DNA from: Sphingobacteriaceae bacterium
Lineage (GTDB): Bacteria; Bacteroidota; Bacteroidia; B-17B0; Aurantibacillaceae
DNA length: 64,000 nucleotides
Assembly: GCA_016709575.1 (NCBI GenBank)
Contig: JADJMM010000002.1
Coordinates: forward strand, 558,001-622,000
Reading direction: 5' to 3'
A program made the translations under genes and the position numbers. The notes under the pieces were generated by a model. It saw only the letters and a program-made list of their open reading frames with translations. It searched no databases and had not been told where the DNA came from. Shown here piece by piece: positions 55,205 to 64,000 of this stretch (its first letter is position 1; the number at the start of each line of letters is the position of its first letter).

Positions 55205-56259
55205 TTATTTAATGATATTCTCATCTTTTAAATACTTTTCTATTAATCGGGGGAACGCATACTTATTAATAGAGCTGATATTTACCTTTTTTAACAGCTT
55301 TGCTTTAAGGGGCGACTTTAATTCAACACTATAAAATATGGTATGAAGATTTTGATGAGAAAGCACGTGCTTATATTCGTGAGAAACCGATTTCAATATC
55401 ACATTTTTTGCAGTTGTGATTTGAGATAGCTGCTTGCTTTTTAAAATAGCCTCAGGCTTTTGTTTTTTATCGGATTCAATTAAATAAAATTCGTACAAAT
55501 CCTGCCAGATATCTTTTTTTGTACGCTTAGTTATGTATACATCGCTTTTAAATCTGAATACTATATAATTAAAATAGCGGTCGCGTACTTTTGTCTTTTT
55601 CGATTTAAAAGGAAGTTCGCTTACCATTTGTTTTTGAAACGCAACACACTTATCATTGAAAATACAATTCGGACAATCTGGATTTATAGGCCTGCAATAC
55701 AAAGCCCCAAACTCCATAATCGCCTGATTGTAATTAGCCGCTTCTTTTTTAGTCAGTAATTCATCAGCGAGCTTTTGAAAATATTTTTTTCCTTCGCCGC
55801 TATCTATCGGAAGATCCACTCCAAAAACTCGACTCAAAACGCGATAAACATTCCCATCAACAACAGCATGCGGCAAATCGAAAGCTAAACTCGCAATTGC
55901 TGCAGCGGTATAATCGCCTACTCCCTTTAATTCTTTTATTTCATCATAAGTTTTTGGAAAGACTCCTTTGTGCTTATTAACCACCATTTTAGCCGCTTCA
56001 TGCAAATTCTGGGCTCTTGAATAATATCCCAAGCCCTGCCAATGTTTCATCACTTCATCTGAAGGCGCCTTGGCCAAAAGCTTAACATTGGGATAGTGTT
56101 TTACGAACTTTAAATAATACGCAAGTCCTTGAACCACTTGTGTTTGCTGCAAAATAATTTCCGATAACCAGATTTTATAAGGGTCGTTTATGCCCCTCCA
56201 GGGGAGGTCCTTTTGTTAATTTTATACCATTTTAAAAGCCTTTTTCCGAAAAAATCCAT
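55205..56259 (-). pseudogene. mutY: A/G-specific adenine glycosylase, one frameshift near the 5' end
   Basis: MutY removes adenine mispaired with 8-oxoguanine. The main frame (55205-56152) holds the HhH motif LKGVGDYTAAAIASLAF, catalytic Asp in VVDGNVYRVLSR, the [4Fe-4S] cysteines CRPINPDCPNC...C, and a C-terminal NUDIX-like domain. Its apparent start at 56152 is inside the conserved EIILQQTQV. The true start is the ATG at 56259 (MDFFGKRLLKWY). Between the two the frame breaks at AAAAGGACCTCC; inserting one G (near 56209) gives KRDLPWRGINDPYKIW, the expected conserved sequence. This is probably a consensus error in a functional gene of about 350 residues. Confidence 0.9.
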
Positions 56260-56320
56260 GTTCAAACAACAAATCTAAAATAATTTTTAACTAATTATTT
56301 TTCAGTTATATAATTAATAC

Positions 56321-56328
56321 TATCTTTG
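56321..56328 (+). promoter_or_regulatory. Candidate -7 promoter element for the HU gene
   Basis: TATCTTTG is an exact match to the Bacteroidota TAnnTTTG box and lies 48 bases before the HU start codon, within an AT-rich region. The -33 position holds a T-rich stretch rather than a clear TTG. It probably drives HU and the genes following it. Confidence 0.5.
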
Positions 56329-56376
56329 CCTCCCATTTTTGAATATTCAAATTATTGATTTTAAATACTTTGTAAA

Positions 56377-56691
56377 ATGACTAAAGCTGACATTGTAAAC
56401 GAGATTTCTGAAAAGACTGGCATTGAGAAAATTGCTGTTCAAGCTTCTGTAGAAGCATTTATGAAATCCATTCGTAACGCCATGATTGAAGGTAAAAACG
56501 TATACCTGAGAGGTTTCGGAACGTTTGTTGTAAAAAAACGCGCTGAAAAAATTGGACGTAACATTTCTAAGAATACAACGGTTGTAATTCCGGCACACTT
56601 TATCCCGGCATTTAAACCTGCGAAAACATTCTCTGAAAGAGTTAAGAAAAACGTAAAGGTTGCAGAACCTGAACCAAAAAACGACGACTAG
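56377..56691 (+). CDS. HU/IHF family DNA-binding protein
   Basis: A 104-residue nucleoid protein. MTKADIVNEISEKTGI starts the helical dimerisation part, GFGTFVVKKRAEKIGRN is the hallmark loop, and the beta-arm region (NTTVVIPAHFIPAFKPAKTF) has the Pro that bends DNA. A short Lys/Glu-rich tail (AEPEPKNDD) extends beyond the usual ~90 residues. It bends and compacts DNA. The TPR gene follows by 4 bases. Confidence 0.95.
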   Translation: MTKADIVNEISEKTGIEKIAVQASVEAFMKSIRNAMIEGKNVYLRGFGTFVVKKRAEKIGRNISKNTTVVIPAHFIPAFKPAKTFSERVKKNVKVAEPEPKNDD

Positions 56692-56695
56692 TTAA

Positions 56696-57502
56696 ATGAC
56701 TAAAGTTAAAAAAACACAGCTTTTACTTATTGTAGCGGCTGTTGTTTTGTCCGTTCTTTTATATTTTGCTCCAAAAAATTCTGATGCCACGGTTAAAGAA
56801 AATTTAACCAATGTATCAGGAGATAACACCGGAACCATTGAGGTTTTTGTGAAGACAGCTTTAGGAAGTTTAAGTAACGACTTAAAACCAAAAGCCGAAG
56901 ACAAAAATTTAGATAGCCTTGTTGCTTTTTGGGATAAAAACAAACGCCCTGATGTGGCTTCGTTTTATTTCGAACAAAAAGTAAACACTATTAATAAAGC
57001 AGTTGATTGGTTTAAAGCCGGCGACCGTTATTATTACTCGGTACGTTTCATTAAAGATCCTGAAGAAATTCCATTATTGTATTCAAGTGCAATACGTTGT
57101 TACGATAAAGGTTTGAAACTGGAACCCAACAATACGGATGCTAAAATTATGTTAGCCTCTTGTTTAGTGGAAGGTTCACCCGATCCGATGAAAGGTATCA
57201 CAATGCTAAGGGAAATTGAAAAAACCGATAGCAACAATGTTACCCTTCAGTTAAACTTCGCGTTTTTCTCGGTGAGGTCGCAACAATGGGACAGAGCTGT
57301 TAAGCGTTTTGAAAAAGTGATTCAGATAGATTCAACTTATATTGAAGCTTACTTACACTTAGCCGATGCTTACGAGCAGATGGGACAAAAAGAAAAAACT
57401 ATTGAAGTACTGGAAAAGTATAAATCGAAAACCGATGATGCTATGACCAGAGAAGAAATTGAAAAGTATATACAGCAATTAAAAAATAATTTAAATAAAT
57501 AG
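56696..57502 (+). CDS. TPR protein with N-terminal membrane anchor
   Basis: 268 residues: an N-terminal membrane helix (TQLLLIVAAVVLSVLLYFA, ~7-25), a charged linker, then three to four TPRs (~105-255; AIRCYDKGLKLEPNNTDAKIMLA, AVKRFEKVIQIDSTYIEAYLHLADAYEQMG). Probably a periplasm-facing or inner-membrane scaffold. In my recollection it keeps company with HU and RNase G in other Bacteroidota; its role is not established. Confidence 0.8.
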   Translation: MTKVKKTQLLLIVAAVVLSVLLYFAPKNSDATVKENLTNVSGDNTGTIEVFVKTALGSLSNDLKPKAEDKNLDSLVAFWDKNKRPDVASFYFEQKVNTINKAVDWFKAGDRYYYSVRFIKDPEEIPLLYSSAIRCYDKGLKLEPNNTDAKIMLASCLVEGSPDPMKGITMLREIEKTDSNNVTLQLNFAFFSVRSQQWDRAVKRFEKVIQIDSTYIEAYLHLADAYEQMGQKEKTIEVLEKYKSKTDDAMTREEIEKYIQQLKNNLNK

Positions 57503-57506
57503 TATT

Positions 57507-57596
57507 ATGCCAAGCGGAAAGAAAAGAAAAAGACATAAAATGGCGACCCACAAACGCAAAAAACGTTTGAGAAAAAATCGTCATAAGAAAAAGTAA
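57507..57596 (+). CDS. 29-residue Lys/Arg-rich small protein, possible ribosomal protein
   Basis: An ATG-to-TAA frame of 30 codons encodes MPSGKKRKRHKMATHKRKKR followed by LRKNRHKKK, of which more than half is Lys, Arg or His. It starts four bases after the TPR stop and is followed by a hairpin, so it looks like a real, separately terminated gene between the TPR gene and rng. The composition fits an rRNA-binding ribosomal peptide. A small Bacteroidota-specific ribosomal protein, bL38, has been described from Flavobacterium; I cannot tell from memory whether this is its homologue. It is too short for common ORF callers. Confidence 0.65.
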   Translation: MPSGKKRKRHKMATHKRKKRLRKNRHKKK

Positions 57597-57602
57597 TTAA
57601 AT

Positions 57603-57626
57603 GCCATCTCGTTTTAACGAGATGGC
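57603..57626 (+). terminator. Hairpin after the small basic protein gene
   Basis: GCCATCTCGT (57603-57612) pairs perfectly with ACGAGATGGC (57617-57626) around the loop TTTA. A weak T-rich stretch follows. It probably terminates or attenuates transcription between the HU-TPR-small-protein unit and rng. Confidence 0.65.
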
Positions 57627-57705
57627 TATTGAAATTTTGCAACATGCGGGAAAGCTTAGCTTCATTCCGTTTTTGTTGCTTGTATTAACTAAAAATATTT
57701 AGAGC

Positions 57706-59268
57706 GTGAATTACGATTTAGTTATCAATTCAACGCCTAACGAAGTTGTTATAGCTCTTTTAAATGAAAAACGTTTAATTGAGCTTCATCGAGAAAAGAA
57801 TAACTCCAAGTTTTCGGTAGGCGATATCTACTTTGGTAAAGTTAAGAAGGTTATGACCGGACTTAACGCTGCCTTTGTTGATGTAGGATATGAGAAAGAT
57901 GCTTTTTTGCATTACCTCGACCTTGGGCCGCAGGCCAATTCCTTATACAAATACGTTGAACAAGTTCGTTCAGGCAAACAAAACGTGAGTAACCTCATGT
58001 ACTTCAAAAATCAACCCGATATTAAAAAAGAAGGTAAGATTAATGAGATTGTAAAAAGCGGACAACAAATTTTAGTTCAGGTTGCCAAAGAACCAATCTC
58101 GGCAAAAGGACCACGTATAACATCAGAAATTTCTTTAGCCGGACGTTATTTAGTTTTAATTCCGTTCGCCGATAAAATTTCAGTGTCTTCAAAAATTAAA
58201 AATTTCGAGGAAAAAAACCGCTTAAAGCAATTAATGCAAACTATTAAACCAAAAAACTTTGGTGTAATTGTGCGTACCGTTGCCGAAAGCAAATCAGTTA
58301 CCGAATTAGAAAACGACCTTAACGAATTAGTTGCCCGTTGGGACGAATGCTATAAAACATTAAAAACTGCTCAACCGCCACACCGCGTTTTAGGTGAGGT
58401 TGACAGAACTAACGCTATTCTCCGTGATTTTTTAAATGCATCGTTTAACAACATTCACGTTAACGACAAAAAATTATTTGACGAGTTAAAAATTTATATC
58501 CGTGGCATTGCTCCTGAAAAAGAAAGCATTGCTAAGTTTTACGATAACACTAAAGTTCCTATTTTCGATCACTTCGGCATCGAGAAACAAATAAAATCAT
58601 TGTTCGGGAAAACCGTTCACATGAAAACCGGAGCTTATTTAGTTGTTGAACATACTGAAGCGCTTCACGTAATTGATGTGAACAGCGGTAACCGTGCAAA
58701 AAGTGATAACACACAAGAACAAAACGCATTTGAAGTAAATATGGAAGCTGCTATTGAAGTAGCTCGCCAGTTAAAACTTCGTGATATGGGTGGAATTATT
58801 GTGGTTGACTTTATTGACATGCACAATCAGGAAAACCGCAAATTGTTATTCGATAAGTTGAAGGAAGAAATGAAAACCGACCGCGCAAAACATAATATTT
58901 TGCCGCCAAGTAAATTCGGTTTAATTCAAATCACTCGTCAAAGATTACGTCCTGAAGTTAATGTTGAGGTTTTAGAAACTTGTCCGGCTTGTAACGGTTC
59001 AGGAAAAATTCAACCAAGTTTACTATTTGTTGATCAAATTGAAAACGCACTACGTTTCGTGATTCAAGAACAGAACGAAAAACAAATAACCTTGAATGTT
59101 CATCCATATATTGAAGCTTTCATTACAAAGGGGAGCTTATTTAAAAAGAGCTTGCTAAAAAAATGGGCAAGTACTTACAAAGCAAAAGTTAAAATACAAT
59201 CCATGGCCAGCTATGGATTTATGGAATACAGATTCCTGAATAAGGACGGCGACGAAATTGTGATATAA
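57706..59268 (+). CDS. rng: Ribonuclease G/E family endoribonuclease
   Basis: 520 residues from a GTG start. An N-terminal S1 RNA-binding domain (~35-120; GDIYFGKVKKVMTGLNAAFVDVG) is followed by the RNase H-like catalytic region, with magnesium-binding Asp in IDVNSGNRAK and VVDFIDMHN. A zinc-link motif CPACNGSG (~425-432) precedes a C-terminal small domain. It processes rRNA precursors and initiates mRNA decay. Length matches RNase G rather than RNase E with its long tail. A strong terminator follows. Confidence 0.95.
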   Translation: MNYDLVINSTPNEVVIALLNEKRLIELHREKNNSKFSVGDIYFGKVKKVMTGLNAAFVDVGYEKDAFLHYLDLGPQANSLYKYVEQVRSGKQNVSNLMYFKNQPDIKKEGKINEIVKSGQQILVQVAKEPISAKGPRITSEISLAGRYLVLIPFADKISVSSKIKNFEEKNRLKQLMQTIKPKNFGVIVRTVAESKSVTELENDLNELVARWDECYKTLKTAQPPHRVLGEVDRTNAILRDFLNASFNNIHVNDKKLFDELKIYIRGIAPEKESIAKFYDNTKVPIFDHFGIEKQIKSLFGKTVHMKTGAYLVVEHTEALHVIDVNSGNRAKSDNTQEQNAFEVNMEAAIEVARQLKLRDMGGIIVVDFIDMHNQENRKLLFDKLKEEMKTDRAKHNILPPSKFGLIQITRQRLRPEVNVEVLETCPACNGSGKIQPSLLFVDQIENALRFVIQEQNEKQITLNVHPYIEAFITKGSLFKKSLLKKWASTYKAKVKIQSMASYGFMEYRFLNKDGDEIVI

Positions 59269-59274
59269 TACTGA

Positions 59275-59302
59275 AACCCCGAAGAGATTCGGGGTTTTTT
59301 GT
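59275..59302 (+). terminator. Rho-independent terminator of rng
   Basis: AACCCCGAA (59275-59283) and TTCGGGGTT (59288-59296) form a 9-bp stem with loop GAGA, followed by a T run. It ends the rng transcript 7 bases past the stop. Confidence 0.95.
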
Positions 59303-59399
59303 TAAAGTTCCTAAAAACCTCTCCCCCCTATCTTTTAACAGAATCGTTTAGTAAATTTGTGTAAAGGGTGTCTTTCTTGCATCTCTATATAAATGACGG

Positions 59400-59422
59400 C
59401 ACTTCGACAAGCTCAGTGACCG
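59400..59422. repeat. REP-like dispersed repeat fragment before the DUF4175 gene
   Basis: The sequence CACTTCGACAAGCTCAGTGA followed by CCG resembles the outer arm of the palindromic element at 63470-63690 (cCTTCGTCAAGCTCAGgg). It lies just upstream of the preferred start of the DUF4175 gene. A reading frame from 59368 would translate it as DGTSTSSVTEK, a foreign-looking stretch. Confidence 0.6.
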
Positions 59423-59427
59423 AAAAA

Positions 59428-62400
59428 ATGACAAAAGAAAACAACATACTTATTAATAAGCTTGACGAATTCATCCGCAAGTATTACAAAAACCAATTAA
59501 TAAAAGGGGTTTTGTATTCGAGTGGATTATTGGTTAGTGCTTTTTTAGTTGTTGTGCTTTTAGAATATTTAGGTGAGTTCAGTATTGCGGTGCGCAGTAT
59601 TCTATTTTATTCCTTTTTAGCGACGAGCATTTTTGTTCTGGTAAAATTTATTGCGGTTCCATTATTAAAATTACAACGTTATGGCAAAACTATTTCTTAC
59701 GAAGAGGCCGCAGCTATTATTGGAACTCATTTTGGAAATGTTCAGGATAAACTTTTAAACGTACTCCAATTACAAAATGAAAAAGCGTTGAGTGGTTCAG
59801 ATGAATTATTAGTTGCCGGTATTAATCAAAAAATAAATGAATTAAAACCTGTTCCGTTTTCTTCTGCCATTAATATTGCTGATAATAAAAAATATTTAAA
59901 ATACGCTTTACCTCCCTTTTTCTTAACTATTGGTATCGCCGTTATCTGGCCGAATATAATTTCTAAAAGCACAGCGCGTTTAGTGCATCACCAAACTTAT
60001 TTCGAAAGTGAAGCGCCGTTTACTTTTAATATTCAGAACAACGAATTAAAAACTATGCAACAACAGGATTTTGTGTTGCAGGTAAAATTAACCGGTAGCG
60101 AAATTCCCAATGAATTATTTATAAAAATTGACGGAAGCGAATTTAAATTAGAGAAAGAAAATAATATCACCTTTAATTACACTTTTAAAAACGTTCAGAG
60201 CTCAACTGATTTCTTATTAAGCGGTGCAGGTTATAATTCCAAAGGTTACAAATTAGAAGTAATGCCGAAGCCTTCGTTGATGCAATTCAGCGTGAAATTA
60301 AAATATCCTGCCTACTTAAATAAAAAAGATGAAACAATAACTAACAGCGGCGATTTACAAGTTCCGCAAGGCACAAAAATTCAGTGGGATTTTAATACGA
60401 AGAATACCAACAATTTATTTTTAGGTTTTAGCGATACCACTTTCAATTTAAATGAATCAGCTAAAGATAAATTCACTTTCTCCAAACTCTTATTACATAG
60501 CACAGCGTATTACGTAAAAACAAAAAATCAATTTGTTAGGACTTATGGTGATTCTGTGAATTATGGCATTAATGTCTTAATGGATCAAGTTCCATATATT
60601 GATGTAAGTGAAAAAACAGATTCAACTAATTTCAAAAGCATTTACTTTAGCGGTAGTATTAAAGACGATTATGGTTTTAATAAACTCGCATTTCATTACA
60701 CCCATTACACTACAGATTCTTTAGGAAACTCGCGTCAAAAAAGAGGCGAAAACATTTTAGGGGTCACCAAAAATCAAATCTCACAAGCTTACTATTATTA
60801 TTTTGATGCCAACGCTTTCGAATTAAAGCCGGGCGATAAAATTGAATACTATTTTGAAGTGTGGGATAATGATGGCGTGAATGGTTCGAAGCCTGCTAAA
60901 ACAAAAGTGATGGCGTTTAAAGCACCAACCGCTGAAGAAGTGGCGGAAGCTGCCGGAAAAAATAATGAGGAGATTAAAAAAGACTTAGATGAAAGTATTA
61001 AGAAAGCAAAAGAACTTCAAAAAGATTTAGATGCCTTGTCGAAAAAGATGAACGACAAAAAACAATTGGGCTGGGAAGAGAAAAAGAAAATTGAAGACAT
61101 CTTAAACAAACAAAAAAGTTTAGAGAAAAAAATTGATGAGGTAAAACAAGAGAATCAACAAAATAATCAAATGCAAAGCGAGATGTCGCAGCAGGATGAA
61201 TCTATTCTTGAAAAGCAAAAGCAATTAGAGAAGTTGATGGAGAATGTGATGACGCCTGAAATGAAAAAGATGTTTGATGAACTTCAGAAGCTGATGGACC
61301 AAATGGATAAAACCAAATCCAACAGAAAATTGAAGAAATGAAATTGAGTAATAAAGACATTGAAAAGAATTAGACCGCGCGCTTGAAGCCTTTAAACAAT
61401 TTGAAGTAGAACAAAAATTACAACAAGCTATTGACAAATTAGATGAACTGGTTAAGAAAGAAGAACAATTGAACAAAGAGACTGAAGGGAAGAAAGAGAA
61501 TGAAGAGAAAAAGGACGACGGCAAGAAAACTGATGACAAAAAACAAGACGGTAAAAATCCTGACGATAAGAAACAGGACGGAAAAACGCCTGATGATAAA
61601 AATAACGAAAACAAAAATCAGGATGCAAAAAATCCTGAAAACAAAGACAACAAGAATGCTGACGAAAAAAACAAAGACAATAAGGATAACAAATCTCCCG
61701 ACAGTAAAGAATTAAAACAAAAACAAGATGAGATTGCCAAAGAGTTTGATAAATTAAAAGAAGAATTAAAAGATTTAGATAAAAAGAATTCGGATTTAGA
61801 ACAACCCAATAAATTACCGGATACAAAAGAAGATCAGAAAAAAGCGAGTGAAGAAATGCAAAACAGTTCTGAATCTTTAAGCAAGAATAGCAAGAAGAAT
61901 GCTTCTAAATCTCAAAAAGAAGCGGAGAAAGAAATGAGTGAAATGAAAGAGAAGATGGAGCAAGCGATGGAGGAGATGGAAGAAAAAGAGGAAGAGGAAA
62001 ATGCAGCTGCACTTCGTCAGATTTTAGAAAATTTATTGAACTTATCTTTCTCGCAAGAAGATTTAATTAAAACTTTACCGAAAACAAGAGTTGATAATCC
62101 GCAATACACTAAAATTCCTCAGCAACAAAAAAAACTGCAAGACGATTCAAAAATTATTGAAGATAGTTTATTGGCATTAAGTAAACGCGCTCCACAAATC
62201 AGCGCATTCGTTAATCGCGAAATAAGTTCCATTAACGATAACATGAAAAAAACGGTGCAAGCTTTAGCAGATAGAATTCCGAGTGATGCAGCAATGCGTA
62301 TGCAAGGTTCTATGACATCTATAAATAACCTTGCCTTGCTACTAAACGAAGAGTTAGAAAAAATGCAAGCCAATCAAAAAAATAAAAAAGAACAAAAAGG

Positions 62401-63064
62401 CGAAGGCAGTGGTAAATGTAAAAAACCAAAAAAACCGGGCGATGGTAAAGTTCCAAAATCCGGACAAAGCATGAGCCAAATGCAAAAACAATTAAACGAA
62501 CAACTCAAGCAATTAAAAGAACAGTTAGCAAAAGGTCAGAAACCTGGAGAAAAACCAGGACAAAAACCAGGTGAGAAGCCAGGGCAAAAACCCGGAATGG
62601 GAATGCCTGGTGGTCAACAAGGTCAAATGCCTAATATGATGCCCGGAACCTCCGAACAATTGGCTAAAATGGCGGCTCAACAAGAGGCTTTGAGGCGACA
62701 ATTAATGCAAATGATGGACCAGATGAAAAATAAGGGTCAAAACCCCGGCGGAAATCTGGCCGATATGATGGAACAAACCGAGAAAGACATTGTAAATAAG
62801 GCAATTACGCAAGAAACCATTAAGCGTCAGGAGGATATTTTGACCAAATTATTAGAAAGCGAAAAGGCAGAAAGAGAGCGCGAACAGGACGAAAAAAGAA
62901 AAAGTAATGAAGCAAAAAATGCGAATTTAAGTAACCCTAGCCAGTTTTTAGAGTATAAAAGAATGAAAGAAAAAGAACTGGAACTTTTAAACACGGTTCC
63001 ACCAAGTTTAACACCATTTTATAAAGAGAAGGTAAATAATTATTTTAATAGTGTGAGTAAATGA
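59428..63064 (+). pseudogene. DUF4175-family large membrane protein, two frameshifts in the middle
   Basis: Frames 59428-61341 and 61469-63064 join into one protein of about 1,210 residues when one A is added near 61315-61317 and one G near 61366 (TKIQQKIEEMKLSNKDIEKELDRALEAFKQFE). Two membrane helices (~30-90) and a third (~155-175) precede a long periplasmic part typical of DUF4175. The C-terminal half is coiled-coil and low-complexity: Lys/Asp/Asn-rich tracts and a KPGEKPGQKPG repeat near 62550. The ATG at 59428 (MTKENN) is preferred over 59368, since the extra 20 residues translate a dispersed repeat. The stop overlaps the next start (ATGA). Function unknown; both breaks look like consensus errors. 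Confidence 0.82.
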
Positions 63065-63470
63065 TACCGGCGAAGGGACAGAAACTTAAAATAGAATCAT
63101 CATCAGATAATTTAAGATTAGTTGAACGACTTATTGAAGACGTTTGCGAAATTTATAATGTAAGCGAAGATAATTTCGGAAATATTTTAATTGCAGTTAC
63201 TGAAGCTGTGAATAATGCCATCTCACATGGTAACCAAAACAATCCTTCAAAATCTGTTCAAATTGGTTTTGAGAATATGGAGAAAAAAATCACTTTCTCT
63301 GTTAGTGATGAAGGAAATGGTTTTGATTATAATGGCCTCCCCGATCCTACCGACCCTAATAACATCGATAAAATAAATGGACGCGGTGTTTTTTAATGAA
63401 ACACTTAGCTGATAAAGTAGAATTCAATCAAAACGGTAAAGAGGTTCTTCTTACGTTTGTGCTCAACTAG
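63061..63470 (+). pseudogene. RsbW-like anti-sigma/serine kinase ATPase, frameshifted at a T run
   Basis: The first frame (63061-63396) encodes a GHKL ATPase: EAVNNAISHG is the N-box, DEGNGFD the G1 box, and it stops at GRGVF. Reading on in the -1 frame from 63393 gives LMKHLADKVEFNQNGKEV...TFVLN, the expected rest of the family, ending at 63470. One T is missing from the six-T run at 63389-63394. The complete protein would have about 136 residues. Such proteins act in partner-switching with SpoIIE-type phosphatases. It overlaps the DUF4175 stop by four bases. Sequencing error is likeliest; true slippage on the T run cannot be excluded. Confidence 0.85.
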
Positions 63471-63690
63471 TCCCTTCGTCAAGCTCAGGGACAATTCTTT
63501 TCTCATCTACTTTATGGTTCGGCAAGCTCACCATGACTTCGTGTTTTAAATAACCACATTCAAAATTGCTCACCACTTTTCGATCCCATTATGTACTATC
63601 TGAAATTTATTCCATGGACAGAGTCATGGTGAGCTTGCCGAACTATAAGGGGAATTGAATAAATAAACGGCACTGAGCCTGACGAAGTGC
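63470..63690. repeat. Nested REP/BIME-like palindromic element
   Basis: Inner arms of 22 bp are perfect inverted copies: 63517-63538 (beginning GTTCGGCAAGCTCACC) and 63622-63643. Outer arms (63472-63490 and 63671-63689; CTTCGTCAAGCTCA versus its complement) match at 16 of 19 positions, and each has its own small terminal palindrome (GTCCCT...AGGGAC; GCACT...AGTGC). The 83 bases between the inner arms encode nothing evident. The structure resembles clustered REP elements mobilised by RAYT transposases; no such transposase is in the window. The rest of 63471-63769 shows no gene. Confidence 0.75.
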
Positions 63691-63769
63691 TAACGAATGC
63701 GTTAACAATCTTTTACCTTCCACACTTAAATCTCACTCTTATTTTAACTAACTTTACTTAAATTTCATT

Positions 63770-64000
63770 GTGAGTTTTTTAAGTCGATATACCATTTTCT
63801 CCCTGCTGATTATTTTTATTAGTCTGAATTCTTTTTCCCAAAAAAATAATGATGATAAATTGGCCATGCAATATTTGGAGCAAAAAGAATATGATAAAGC
63901 CAACGCTTATTTAGAAAAACTGTTTGATAAATCACCTGAACAATGGTACACTTACTATTATACCGGTTTAGTTGGAGCAAAAGATTATAGCCGCGCCGAA
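63770..64000 (+). CDS. TPR protein, N-terminal fragment cut by the window end
   Basis: A GTG start opens a signal peptide (MSFLSRYTIFSLLIIFISLN, then SFSQ), followed by TPR-like helices (KLAMQYLEQKEYDKANAYLEKLFDKSPEQWYTYYYTG split over two units) and the frame is still open at base 64000. 77 codons are visible. Exported TPR proteins of this kind are common in Bacteroidota; the output domain, if any, lies outside the window. Confidence 0.75.
   Translation, partial: MSFLSRYTIFSLLIIFISLNSFSQKNNDDKLAMQYLEQKEYDKANAYLEKLFDKSPEQWYTYYYTGLVGAKDYSRAE

Overview
This window reads as a low-GC genome of the phylum Bacteroidota, most likely an aerobic, gliding or surface-attaching member of a Flavobacteriales/Sphingobacteriales-type lineage. 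The grounds are family content and promoter style. It carries a PorP/SprF protein, a PorE-like OmpA protein and a giant adhesin with a gliding-type (type B) C-terminal sorting domain. It also has an alternative complex III operon fused to cytochrome oxidase genes, TPR-LuxR and TPR-SpoIIE proteins, an IPExxxVDY protein, and DUF4271, DUF4175 and DUF3078 proteins. A few upstream regions carry TAnnTTTG boxes, the Bacteroidota -7 element. I saw no rRNA, tRNA, CRISPR array, insertion sequence or prophage.

Layout. 0-4.4 kb: a TPR protein ending in a SpoIIE-linker stub, then an M1 aminopeptidase lipoprotein. 4.7-11.5 kb: a VOC protein divergent from a tightly packed run of kbl, a damaged sugar epimerase, a GT2 glycosyltransferase, a polytopic glycosyltransferase-like protein, a polysaccharide deacetylase and an IPExxxVDY protein. 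11.5-23.8 kb (minus): an apparent operon of giant repeat adhesin (broken in two), PorP/SprF, PorE-like OmpA, MscL and DUF3078, i.e. a type IX secretion substrate with its outer-membrane partners. 24.1-27.7 kb: a propeller histidine kinase and LytTR regulator. 27.8-32.8 kb (minus): TPR-LuxR, ThiL, TPR-SpoIIE. 32.9-36.1 kb: a lone LuxR-type HTH protein followed by secreted or membrane proteins of unknown role. 36.2-38.9 kb (minus): SRPBCC, aldehyde dehydrogenase, methyltransferase. 39.0-50.5 kb (minus): actABCDEF-coxBA, the respiratory chain from quinol to oxygen. 50.7-56.3 kb: a radical SAM protein, HemD with an unusual lysine-rich tail, a broken DUF4271 gene, a DUF5777-like porin, YceI and MutY. 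56.4-64 kb: HU, a TPR protein, a tiny basic protein, RNase G, a large DUF4175 protein, an RsbW-like ATPase, REP-like palindromes and the start of another TPR protein.

A window-wide theme is that many otherwise well-conserved genes are broken by single-base indels, mostly in short homopolymers: epimerase, LRR protein, coxA 5' end, DUF4271, yceI 3' end, mutY, DUF4175 twice, and the RsbW-like ATPase. Repairing one base at each restores a family-like protein. Residual consensus errors of a long-read assembly are the simplest explanation, so most of these are probably not true pseudogenes. Three losses are larger or look different: the internal deletion in the epimerase, the roughly 62-nt deletion in the adhesin, and the missing SpoIIE domain of the first gene.

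Most distinctive observations: HemD fused to a histone-H1-like lysine-rich N-terminus, a 29-residue Lys/Arg-rich protein before RNase G, near-identical 573-bp units in the adhesin, nested REP-like palindromes, and an uncharacterised HTH-led cluster of exported proteins.
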